Of a stretch of DNA of 5,601 bases, positions 1 through 5,601 are shown piece by piece. The notes below the pieces were generated by a model, which saw only the letters and a program-made list of their open reading frames with translations, was not told the origin of the DNA and did not search any database. Origin of the DNA: Gammaproteobacteria bacterium (lineage in GTDB: Bacteria > Pseudomonadota > Gammaproteobacteria > GRL18); contig DAOVUK010000254.1 of assembly GCA_030632625.1 (NCBI GenBank), positions 1-5,601 on the forward strand, given 5' to 3'. The position numbers were made by a program, and so were the translations under genes. Numbering within the stretch: position 1 is the stretch's first letter; each line of letters starts with the position of its first letter.

Positions 1-89
1 CACCCATTCCTTCACAAAAAGCGCCTTAATAAAGAAAGAGCTACACAGCAGACTTTGGTTCTTCACAGAAATACGTACTTTTCCAAATT

Positions 90-117
90 GTAGAGACAAG
101 GCATGCCTTATCTCTAC
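90..117. repeat. 28-bp near-perfect palindrome, copy 1
   Basis: Arms begin GTAGAGAC and end TCTCTAC around a GCATGC core (101-106). Thirteen of 14 base pairs match; the one mismatch is C97 against A110. As RNA it would form a long hairpin with essentially no loop. It shares 21 of 28 positions with the second palindrome at 152-179: the outer arms and core are the same and the middle of each arm differs in a compensated way, so the palindrome is preserved although the sequence has changed. Confidence 0.85.
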
Positions 118-151
118 GGGCACGTAACGACCTCCAGGGTGGTAAGCATAC

Positions 152-179
152 GTAGAGACGTTGCATGCAACGTCTCTAC
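152..179. repeat. 28-bp perfect palindrome, copy 2
   Basis: A perfect inverted repeat: GTAGAGACGTTGCA at 152-165 is followed directly by its exact reverse complement at 166-179. Palindromes with GTAGAGAC outer arms and a GCATGC-like core are known as dispersed repeats in cyanobacteria and in some gammaproteobacteria. It lies 34 bp after the first copy, in the same element. Possible roles are transcript end, mRNA stability or simply selfish repetition; the sequence alone does not decide. Confidence 0.9.
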
Positions 180-198
180 TCTATCTATGAATGGCTGA

Positions 199-213
199 AT
201 TCACCGAGTGAAT
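199..213. repeat. Small hairpin inside the right part of the MITE-like element
   Basis: ATTCAC (199-204) and GTGAAT (208-213) are exact inverted copies around a 3-base CGA loop. The hairpin sits just inside the right terminal repeat. It is AT-rich, short and has no adjacent T run on either strand that would make it a standard terminator. Confidence 0.4.
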
Positions 214-316
214 ACAAAAAGTACGCAATAATATGAAGAACCAAAAAAACTGTATCGATAAAAAATGGACTGAATGAATGCGATGAAAAAACTATTCCCG
301 GTGATTATTTTTAATA

Positions 317-577
317 TCAACTCGCCTGCATGAGATGATCCAGCTCGCCATCCATATGCAGTTCTGTTAACTCTGTCAAACTACCAATCCATTTCCCGTT
401 AACGGTTATCTGGGGTACAGTTCGAGCCCCATTAGTCACTTTTTGATATTCTATTAGCCCTGCACGATCGATATCGACCCGAACTTCTGCAAATTCAATA
501 TTCCATTTATCCATCAAGCCCTTAGCCCGAGTACACATCGGACAGGTTCCGGTACTGTAAATTTTTACCTTGCTCAT
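317..577 (-). CDS. Glutaredoxin (GrxC-type, dithiol, CPMC active site)
   Basis: An 86-residue cytoplasmic thioltransferase that would reduce disulfides and glutathione mixed disulfides using glutathione. The redox motif C12-P-M-C15 follows the first beta strand (KVKIYSTGTC). The T53-V54-P55 cis-proline loop and the IGS region at 64-66, the position of the usual GG glutathione-binding turn, are in place. Length fits bacterial class I glutaredoxins of about 85 residues and makes it complete. CPMC replaces the more common CPYC and is seen in many proteobacterial GrxC proteins. The ATG at 577 is preceded by AAGGTAG with six bases between AGG and ATG, which fixes the start. It lies 93 bp after the receiver/kinase gene on the same strand, so it could be read from that operon, but it also has a candidate promoter of its own. 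The grxC name is likely but not certain from sequence alone. Confidence 0.93.
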   Translation of the reverse strand: MSKVKIYSTGTCPMCTRAKGLMDKWNIEFAEVRVDIDRAGLIEYQKVTNGARTVPQITVNGKWIGSLTELTELHMDGELDHLMQAS

Positions 578-580
578 ATT

Positions 581-587
581 CTACCTT
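581..587 (-). promoter_or_regulatory. Shine-Dalgarno site of the glutaredoxin gene
   Basis: Minus-strand AAGGTAG, with six bases between its AGG and the ATG at 577. It is the clearest ribosome binding site in the window; the other genes have weak or no such site, which suggests that the glutaredoxin is translated independently and well. Confidence 0.7.
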
Positions 588-603
588 TTTTCTATTATTC
601 AGG

Positions 604-631
604 ATTCTAATAATAGCATAAACAACAAGAA
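604..631 (-). promoter_or_regulatory. Possible sigma-70 promoter for the glutaredoxin gene
   Basis: Minus-strand TTCTTG (626-631) and TAGAAT (604-609) are separated by 16 bases and lie just upstream of the gene's ribosome binding site. The -10 box matches five of six consensus bases and the -35 box about three of six. The region is AT-rich, so a chance match is quite possible. Confidence 0.35.
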
Positions 632-670
632 GCAGCTTTCCATTTAGCCTGATAAGCGCTTAACAAATGT

Positions 671-1828
671 TTAATTATGGCTGCGCTTAATTTCAGCACC
701 GTCATCCGCTAGCGGCAGGGTAAAGCTGAACAGTGAATATTTTTCTGGGACACTATTTAAGCATAATTCACCCTGATGGCTGGCAATGATTTCCCTGGCA
801 ATTGCCAAACCCAGGCAGGTACTTTTTTCTCCCGCTGTGGGTTTGTTATCCAGTTTACTTTCATCAGAAAAAATATACTGCTGCTCTGCCACAGTAAAAC
901 CAGGCCCCTCATTGATAATGCTTGTTTTAGCAAAATGTTGATCTATTTCTAACTGCACCGAGATTGATTTGCCTTGCGGGGTAAACTTAATCGCATTAAT
1001 AATCAGATTATCAAGCACCTGAGTGATGCGATTTTTATCCATTGCAACCTGAGGCTCAACTGATAAATGCGGGATAATGCTAATGTTCTTAATGTTTGCC
1101 TGCATATTGTATAAATTAAGACGCTGTTTTATTAGCTGTTTGAGATTTCCTGAACTTATCTGTAAGCGCAGTTCACCTGTTTCAATAACCGATACATCCA
1201 AAAGATCATTAACCAGAGTTAATAAATGGTTGGCTGTTGTATACGCGGTATTGATACACTCCTCTTTTTTATCTTGTGAAAGATTCAACGCCTGATCTTG
1301 CAGAATTTCCAGATTGGCCAGAATTCCTCCCAGAGGACCACGAATATCATGTGCGGCAATACCTAATAGTCTGTTTTTTTGTTGGTTGAGCAATTTTAAA
1401 GATTTTTTCGCCGCCTGCAGCTGCAGATGAGTTTTAACCCGGGCACAAACCTCATTCTGCTGGAACGGTTTGACGATATAATCAACACAACCATTTTCAA
1501 AGCCCTTAACAATATCCTCAATAGCTGACTTGGCAGTGATAAAAATAAAAGGAATATCTCTAATTGTGTCATTAGATATCAATTTCCTTGCCGTTTCAAA
1601 ACCATCCATTTCCGGCATCATAATATCCAGTAATATGAGATCAGGCTGGAAATGAATCGCTGTTTTTAATGCCTGCTCGCCGCTTTTTGCCAGGGCAATT
1701 TCATAGTTTTCTGAGCCTAATATTTTACTTAATACATCCAGATTAGCAGTTGTATCATCAACCAGGAGTATTTTCATTCCTGTCAGATCTGACCACTGAA
1801 CTATATTTTCCATTTGACTGTTTTCCAT
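671..1828 (-). CDS. Soluble receiver-histidine kinase protein (REC-HisKA-HATPase)
   Basis: A 385-residue cytoplasmic signalling protein with no membrane segment. Residues 18-135 are a complete receiver: acidic pair D24-D25, phospho-acceptor D68 in LLDIMMP, T98 and K120-P121. Residues 150-215 are a HisKA dimerisation domain with the phospho-accepting H160 in HDIRGPL. Residues 260-373 are the ATPase domain, with the N box DNLIINAIKF (N274, N278). Its G1 box reads NEGPGF (306-311), with Asn where Asp normally binds adenine, and the G2 box reads STCLGL (336-341), in which the first two glycines of the usual GxGLGL are missing, so the kinase may be weak. The family usually receives phosphate from a partner kinase; the hybrid kinase gene 43 bp upstream is the obvious candidate. 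The ATGs at 1828, 1813 and 1777 are all possible starts; none has an ideal ribosome binding site. The receiver proper begins at the third (MKILLVDD). Confidence 0.93.
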   Translation of the reverse strand: MENSQMENIVQWSDLTGMKILLVDDTTANLDVLSKILGSENYEIALAKSGEQALKTAIHFQPDLILLDIMMPEMDGFETARKLISNDTIRDIPFIFITAKSAIEDIVKGFENGCVDYIVKPFQQNEVCARVKTHLQLQAAKKSLKLLNQQKNRLLGIAAHDIRGPLGGILANLEILQDQALNLSQDKKEECINTAYTTANHLLTLVNDLLDVSVIETGELRLQISSGNLKQLIKQRLNLYNMQANIKNISIIPHLSVEPQVAMDKNRITQVLDNLIINAIKFTPQGKSISVQLEIDQHFAKTSIINEGPGFTVAEQQYIFSDESKLDNKPTAGEKSTCLGLAIAREIIASHQGELCLNSVPEKYSLFSFTLPLADDGAEIKRSHN

Positions 1829-1871
1829 TTGATTATTCTAGGATAATTGCTTACCCCCTAAGCGGAGGCTT

Positions 1872-4352
1872 TTATTTTTCCAGAGTTTTCAATATTGCCT
1901 GCATATCATGCTGCTCGATACACTGTCTCAAATATTTTGCATAGGCTGCTTTATTGCCGCCCTGAACTTGTAATTCCGCTGTTATTTTATGCAAACGGGT
2001 AATAATACAAAATTCTGCCGACTCGTATAACTGAGCAAGCATTTCTTCGCTTAGCGCTAGAGACTCTATCGGATGGAGCCAGGTTATTGCCTCATCAGGA
2101 TATGCAATAACCTGAGAGGCATCTGATATACCATCAAAATAGTGGTAAATATCTCTGATATCATAGGGTTTAATAATAAAACCATCACACCCGGCAGCTT
2201 CACATCGTTCTTTTTCATTATCAAAGGAATTGGCTGAAATAATCACTACCTTGATATCAGGGTATTGATGTTTAATTTCTCGAACGATGTCAGAGTCTTT
2301 TCTATCAGGCATATAATAATTCATAAAAACGATATAAAAATTTTTGCTGGCCAATTTATCCATCGTGTCTGAAACTGTTTTTGCCTGTACTGCTTCTACG
2401 CCTATTTGCGTTAATAACAGGTCCAACATGCCACGATTTTCAAGATTATCATCAACCACCAAAGCGGATAATTTTTCATAATGATTCAACTTCATCAGAG
2501 GAAAATCATCCTTGACATCTTGCGGGGAAATAATCTTTTTCAGAGGCAGTTCGAAATAAAATCTGCTGCCAGCCCCATAAGAGGAGTCAACGAATAGTTC
2601 CCCTCCCAGGATGGCGACTTGTGAGTGAGCTATTGCCAAACCTAATCCGGAACCACCTTTTTTTACACCATCTTCAGCTTGCTGGAATATTAAAAAAATG
2701 TCTTCTAACTCAGAATCATCTATTCCCGCTCCAGTATCTATAATTTGAAACAGAACACTCTCGTTTGAATCATTTGATACTTTTAGTGTGACTGTACCTG
2801 TATCAGTAAATTTTATGGCATTACTGATCAAGTTGATTAATATTTGCCGTAACTTATTTTCATCAGACAATACCCAGTACCCTGATGAAATGTTGCTGCT
2901 GATATCAAGGTGGTATTCAATCTGTTTTTCAATACTTTGTGTCTTAAATAACTCGAAAACATCCATTAATAATGCGACCAGATTAAATTCTGTTTTATTG
3001 ACGATCATTTTTCCGGATTCAATTTTGGATAGATCCAGGATTTCATTGACTAAGCCGAGTAAATGTCTGCCGCTGCGTTCAATGGTTGTTATAGCCTGTT
3101 TATGAATATCTGTCAGCTGTTGATCCCGTTGCAAAATTTGTACATAACCTAAAATAACATTAAGCGGTGTCCTGATTTCATGGCTCATATTTGCCAGAAA
3201 CAGAGTTTTAGCCTGATTCGCACTCTCTGCTGCCTGCTCTGCCTTTTTTTTCTGCCGCACTTCTTTGGTCAATTTGCGATTTAATATTTCAAACTGCATT
3301 CGGCTATTCTCCAGTGCCACGTACAAGTGCTGCAGTTGTTCCATAGTACTATTAAAATTCACCAGCATATCGGTGACTTCATTCCCTTGAACCAGCATTA
3401 AAGGCAGTTCAACCCGGGTTAGCAAATCACCTTGTGCTACGTTCTTCAGGGCATCAATCATGTTTTTAATATGATCAAAAACATGATATTTCAATACCAA
3501 TAAAAGTATTATTGACAATAATAAGGTAATTATAAGTGGTAAAAATTGTTGTATTGTTATTAATGAATAATGTTCTTTTAACTCCTGTTCACTTAAAGTG
3601 ATAATCAGACTAGCTATTTTATTTCCTTTACCATCCAATAATTCTTTTTTCTCTGACAAATAGGACTTACTATTTGTCATGTATGGTGAAATATCCGGGA
3701 TCTCAATACCAGAAAAAGTGCTCAGAACTACGTCGTTGCTATTATCAATAATTAAAACATTGGCTGTTACCAATTCAGCAATACGTTTAATTAAGTTTTG
3801 ATTATTATTAACTATTTTCAGCATCACAATATGACCAGCCAAATCGCCATTGTCATAGAGCAATTTCACCACCGAGCGAATCCCTAACAATGAATGATTT
3901 GTGCTTTCAGAAACAAATCCTGCCGCCATTTCTAAGGGGATTTTTATTAATTCTGACGGGTTGCTTTGCAGACTGAATTGATCTGCTATATTGATATTTT
4001 TCAGAGTGGTATTACTGGAAGAAAGTACGTTTTCATCATTCAATAGATACATCAGGTCAATGTCGTATAAAGATGAGATGTTTTTTAACAGGATATCAAT
4101 ACTATAGTAGTTATCATACTCAAGTAAGGGGATCAGTTTTGCGTTTAATTCGCCGACCAGCAGCGCTTTATGCTCAAATTTGTCTATTTCGTTTAACAGG
4201 ACTGAATAAGCAATAGTGACTTTATTTTTTAAGTTATCCTGTATCTCCCGCTGGACACTCTGATTCCATTTATAAGTTGTATAGAGGTCATTAGATATAA
4301 CGAATCCGAGCAGGATAATGAATAATAGTAACAGGGCATTAATTATTCTCAT
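1872..4352 (-). CDS. Transmembrane hybrid histidine kinase with a degenerate receiver
   Basis: An 826-residue inner-membrane sensor kinase. A hydrophobic helix (about 7-20) and a second (about 270-288) frame a periplasmic domain of about 250 residues with Cache/PAS-like stretches (around 97-113 and 198-212). A HAMP linker (about 289-344) and a charged coiled coil (about 345-385) follow. HisKA has H391 in SHEIRTPLN; HATPase has N507/N511, the G1 box DTGAG (539-543) and the G2 box GSGLG (567-571), all intact, so the kinase should be active. The receiver (about 628-740) keeps D634-D635, S706 and K728-P729, but the phospho-acceptor is N678 (FMNYYMP), so it should not be phosphorylated. An 80-residue helical tail (about 745-826) ends the protein; it lacks an HPt signature. 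No cysteine occurs before residue 717, so the sensor domain cannot sense through its own thiols. The ATG overlaps the rhodanese gene by 14 nt, without a strong ribosome binding site, suggesting coupled translation. Confidence 0.95.
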   Translation of the reverse strand: MRIINALLLLFIILLGFVISNDLYTTYKWNQSVQREIQDNLKNKVTIAYSVLLNEIDKFEHKALLVGELNAKLIPLLEYDNYYSIDILLKNISSLYDIDLMYLLNDENVLSSSNTTLKNINIADQFSLQSNPSELIKIPLEMAAGFVSESTNHSLLGIRSVVKLLYDNGDLAGHIVMLKIVNNNQNLIKRIAELVTANVLIIDNSNDVVLSTFSGIEIPDISPYMTNSKSYLSEKKELLDGKGNKIASLIITLSEQELKEHYSLITIQQFLPLIITLLLSIILLLVLKYHVFDHIKNMIDALKNVAQGDLLTRVELPLMLVQGNEVTDMLVNFNSTMEQLQHLYVALENSRMQFEILNRKLTKEVRQKKKAEQAAESANQAKTLFLANMSHEIRTPLNVILGYVQILQRDQQLTDIHKQAITTIERSGRHLLGLVNEILDLSKIESGKMIVNKTEFNLVALLMDVFELFKTQSIEKQIEYHLDISSNISSGYWVLSDENKLRQILINLISNAIKFTDTGTVTLKVSNDSNESVLFQIIDTGAGIDDSELEDIFLIFQQAEDGVKKGGSGLGLAIAHSQVAILGGELFVDSSYGAGSRFYFELPLKKIISPQDVKDDFPLMKLNHYEKLSALVVDDNLENRGMLDLLLTQIGVEAVQAKTVSDTMDKLASKNFYIVFMNYYMPDRKDSDIVREIKHQYPDIKVVIISANSFDNEKERCEAAGCDGFIIKPYDIRDIYHYFDGISDASQVIAYPDEAITWLHPIESLALSEEMLAQLYESAEFCIITRLHKITAELQVQGGNKAAYAKYLRQCIEQHDMQAILKTLEK

Positions 4353-5208
4353 TCAATAAATCACTTCGGGTGTATTCCCCGCAGTTGGCTGCGACAGTTA
4401 AATTAATACCCCCTGGATTGCTGAGGATATTTTTATCTGGACAGTTCTTTGCAGCGACATTTAATATCACTGAACTTCGCTTAATGACTGGAAAGCCTTC
4501 CCTTTCCCAGCGAGTAATTCCTCCTTTTAACACTCCCGAGACCGAGTATCCTTTACTGATTAGAAATCGGGCAGCGCTGGGTGATTGTCGCATCAGGCAA
4601 TCAACTATAATAAGGGGTTTATCCAGAGGGATTTTTTTATAGGTCTCTTGTAAATTTCCCAGAGGCAGATTCAGCGAAACTTCAATTGCCACCCCATGAT
4701 CAGCACGCCACCAATCAGGTGTCACATCCAATATAATCACTTTCTGCTGTTCAATGAGTTCTGCAATTTTATCAGGACTTAACTTTTTAACCGGTATTGA
4801 TTTTAAGTATTTATTAATTCTCATAGGATAATTAAAGCGATACCAGTCAGGAATTCCACCTTCAAACCAGTAGACATTTTTATAACCAAGCGCTATCGCT
4901 TTCAGACTGGCTTTATTACTGTATAAGCAGTGGTTTCCCATGCAATAGAAAATCAGGGTGCTATTTTTATCATCGGGTAACTTATGTTTATTACCCATCT
5001 CACTCAATGGAATATTTATCGAACCTGGAATATGTTGAATACTGTATTCAATACTGGTTAACGAGTTAATCACCCACACCCCGTCCTTATCAAGCATCTC
5101 ATTGACTTCGGGGGCAGTGATTATTTTCAGAACTGTTTTCTTATCGGCATATAAGGTATTAACAAAAAATAAGGTACAGCATAGACTGATAAAAACTAAA
5201 TTACGCAT
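4339..5208 (-). CDS. Exported tandem-rhodanese-domain protein
   Basis: Predicted periplasmic sulfurtransferase-like protein of 289 residues. Residues 1-21 form a signal peptide (MRN, a hydrophobic core, then a TLYA-DKK cleavage site). The first rhodanese domain (about 25-130) carries the active-site loop C89-MGNH-C94, followed by GYKNVYWFEGGIPDW, a pattern like that in rhodaneses encoded near PQQ-dependent dehydrogenases (CXXCW type). The second domain (about 140-245) has LDVTPDWW and the loop C204-LMRQSP, then GGITRWEREGFPV. Both domains therefore keep the cysteine that would carry persulfide. A 44-residue tail (246-289) adds C256 and C276 and fits no domain I know. I chose the ATG at 5208, which starts a typical signal peptide; a GTG at 5223 adds five residues, and neither has a clear ribosome binding site. 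It is 29 bp after the regulator and overlaps the kinase gene, so it is probably an accessory part of that signalling operon. Substrate unknown; a non-catalytic sensing role is possible. Confidence 0.9.
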   Translation of the reverse strand: MRNLVFISLCCTLFFVNTLYADKKTVLKIITAPEVNEMLDKDGVWVINSLTSIEYSIQHIPGSINIPLSEMGNKHKLPDDKNSTLIFYCMGNHCLYSNKASLKAIALGYKNVYWFEGGIPDWYRFNYPMRINKYLKSIPVKKLSPDKIAELIEQQKVIILDVTPDWWRADHGVAIEVSLNLPLGNLQETYKKIPLDKPLIIVDCLMRQSPSAARFLISKGYSVSGVLKGGITRWEREGFPVIKRSSVILNVAAKNCPDKNILSNPGGINLTVAANCGEYTRSDLLNENN

Positions 5209-5237
5209 CTTTTTATTTACCACTGACTATTGGAGGT

Positions 5238-5601
5238 TTATCTCTGAGGTATAAATTGATACCCTTTTCCCCACACAGTCACAATGTATTGCGGAGAACT
5301 TGTGTCCAGTTCAATCCTTTCTCTGAGCCGTTTCACCTGTACATCAATTGAACGGTCAAAAGGTTCCAGCTCATAACCCCTTAAAACTTCGCAAAGATGA
5401 TCACGGCTAAGTTCCTGATTTGGTTCTTGTACAAAAACTTTAAGCAAGCTGGCTTCTGATGAGGTCAATTTTAATATATTATCATTATTAGAGAGTTGCT
5501 TTGTTTTAATGTTATATGTGTAAGGTCCAAACTGATAAATATTGTTTTTTTCTGCTGTGGGTACAGATAATGGTTGATTACGCCTCAATAAGGCTCTCAC
5601 C
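5238..5601 (-). CDS. OmpR-type response regulator, C-terminal part only (cut by window edge)
   Basis: Cytoplasmic DNA-binding regulator of which the last 121 codons or so are visible. The visible part begins VRALLRR, the usual end of the receiver-to-effector junction, so the valine codon GTG at 5600 is internal and not a start; the receiver with its phospho-acceptor Asp lies beyond the right edge. Residues about 22-118 form the winged-helix domain: a beta sheet (YQFGPYTYNIKTKQL), the LTSSEASLLKVF helix, the recognition helix FDRSIDVQVKRLRERIE and the wing VTVWGKGYQFIPQR. The PFDRSIDVQ and TVWGKGY stretches place it close to OmpR rather than PhoB. It is the first visible gene of the operon and the likely output for the hybrid kinase encoded two genes downstream. 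Its target promoters cannot be read from this window. Confidence 0.95.
   Translation of the reverse strand, partial: VRALLRRNQPLSVPTAEKNNIYQFGPYTYNIKTKQLSNNDNILKLTSSEASLLKVFVQEPNQELSRDHLCEVLRGYELEPFDRSIDVQVKRLRERIELDTSSPQYIVTVWGKGYQFIPQR

Larger units (their letters stand above)
54..245. mobile_element. MITE-like non-autonomous element with terminal inverted repeats
   Basis: The ends are inverted copies of each other: TTTGGTTCTTCA at 54-65 pairs perfectly with TGAAGAACCAAA at 234-245, and after eight poorly matching bases the pairing resumes with CGTACTTTT (74-82) against AAAAGTACG (217-225). In all 24 of 29 terminal positions match. The enclosed 192 bp is too short for a transposase, so this would be moved in trans if it moves at all. 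The inside holds two 28-bp palindromes and a small hairpin. I do not see a convincing target-site duplication, so the element could be old or the true ends could differ by a few bases. The GGTTCTTC-type end is loosely reminiscent of ISL3-family termini from memory; I cannot confirm the family. Confidence 0.6.
1..316. other. Gene-free region downstream of the glutaredoxin gene, repeat-rich
   Basis: No open frame here looks like a protein. The first 53 bases and bases 246-316 hold nothing I recognise. Bases 54-245 are framed by inverted repeats and contain two large palindromes and one small hairpin, listed separately. On the minus strand this is the 3' side of the glutaredoxin gene. I see no GC-rich hairpin followed by a T run directly after that stop codon, so where its transcript ends is unclear; the palindromes could end it further downstream. 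A short frame on the plus strand (1-93) is open from the left edge but encodes nothing recognisable. Confidence 0.6.

Noticed and set aside
1..93. Tail of a plus-strand gene entering from the left edge and ending at the TAG at 91-93
   Set aside because: The 30 codons show no recognisable protein sequence and run into the terminal repeat; a chance open frame is the simpler reading.
90..179. Two 28-bp repeats spaced by 34 bp, as in a tiny CRISPR array
   Set aside because: Only two units, differing at seven of 28 positions, fully palindromic without a loop, lying inside inverted terminal repeats, and no cas genes in the window.
653..662. Dyad TAAGCGCTTA after the receiver/kinase stop codon as a terminator or operator
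   Set aside because: It has no loop, its arms are only 5 bp, no T run follows, and no second copy nearby supports an operator.
1077..1295. Open frame on the plus strand antisense to the receiver/kinase gene
   Set aside because: It is opposite a well-supported gene, has no recognisable domain and no ribosome binding site; the same applies to the plus-strand frames at 1750-1944, 2788-3105 and 4370-4642.
1782..1793. 12-bp palindrome GTCAGATCTGAC as a regulator-binding site
   Set aside because: It lies within the coding start of the receiver/kinase gene, occurs once, and encodes ordinary residues (SDLTG).
1849..1863. Hairpin GCTTA-CCCCC-TAAGC between the two kinase genes as a terminator
   Set aside because: The stem is only 5 bp and the minus strand continues with AATTATCC rather than a T run; the 43-bp gap fits an operon.
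1872..2120. HPt domain at the end of the hybrid kinase
   Set aside because: The only histidines (759, 788, 815) do not sit in the usual HxxKG-like HPt context.
5598..5600. GTG as a real start of a short DNA-binding protein
   Set aside because: The sequence after it (VRALLRR) is the standard linker after a receiver domain, and the frame is still open at the window edge, so the gene is simply cut.

Overview
The window looks like chromosomal DNA from an AT-rich Gram-negative bacterium, probably a gammaproteobacterium. The basis is an OmpR-subfamily winged-helix regulator, a periplasmic rhodanese with a Sec signal peptide, a small CPMC glutaredoxin, and intergenic 28-bp palindromes of the GTAGAGAC...GTCTCTAC kind, which are known from cyanobacteria and some repeat-rich gammaproteobacteria. 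No ribosomal or other phylogenetic marker is present, so genus is not assigned. Every gene I can support lies on the minus strand and is read from the right edge towards the left.

Right to left there is: (1) the C-terminal part of an OmpR-type response regulator, cut by the window edge (5238-5601); (2) an exported tandem-rhodanese protein (4339-5208); (3) an 826-residue membrane-bound hybrid histidine kinase (1872-4352) whose start overlaps the rhodanese stop by 14 nt; (4) a soluble receiver-plus-histidine-kinase protein (671-1828); and, after a 93-nt gap with its own likely promoter and a good ribosome binding site, (5) a monothermal-size, 86-residue dithiol glutaredoxin (317-577). Genes 1 to 4 are spaced like one operon. 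The leftmost 316 bases hold no recognisable gene but contain a 192-bp MITE-like element with terminal inverted repeats that encloses two large palindromes.

My reading of the system is that a periplasmic sulfur-handling protein (tandem rhodanese) is co-produced with a two-component pathway: transmembrane kinase, DNA-binding OmpR-type regulator, and a second soluble receiver/kinase. The receiver of the membrane kinase has Asn where the phosphorylated Asp should be (residue 678), so it should not accept phosphate. The kinase of the soluble protein has a reduced ATP lid and an altered G1 box. If both are truly impaired, the two proteins may complement each other: the intact kinase in one would serve the intact receiver in the other and the OmpR-type regulator. 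That functional link is inference from layout and motif residues; no ligand or target gene can be read from the sequence.
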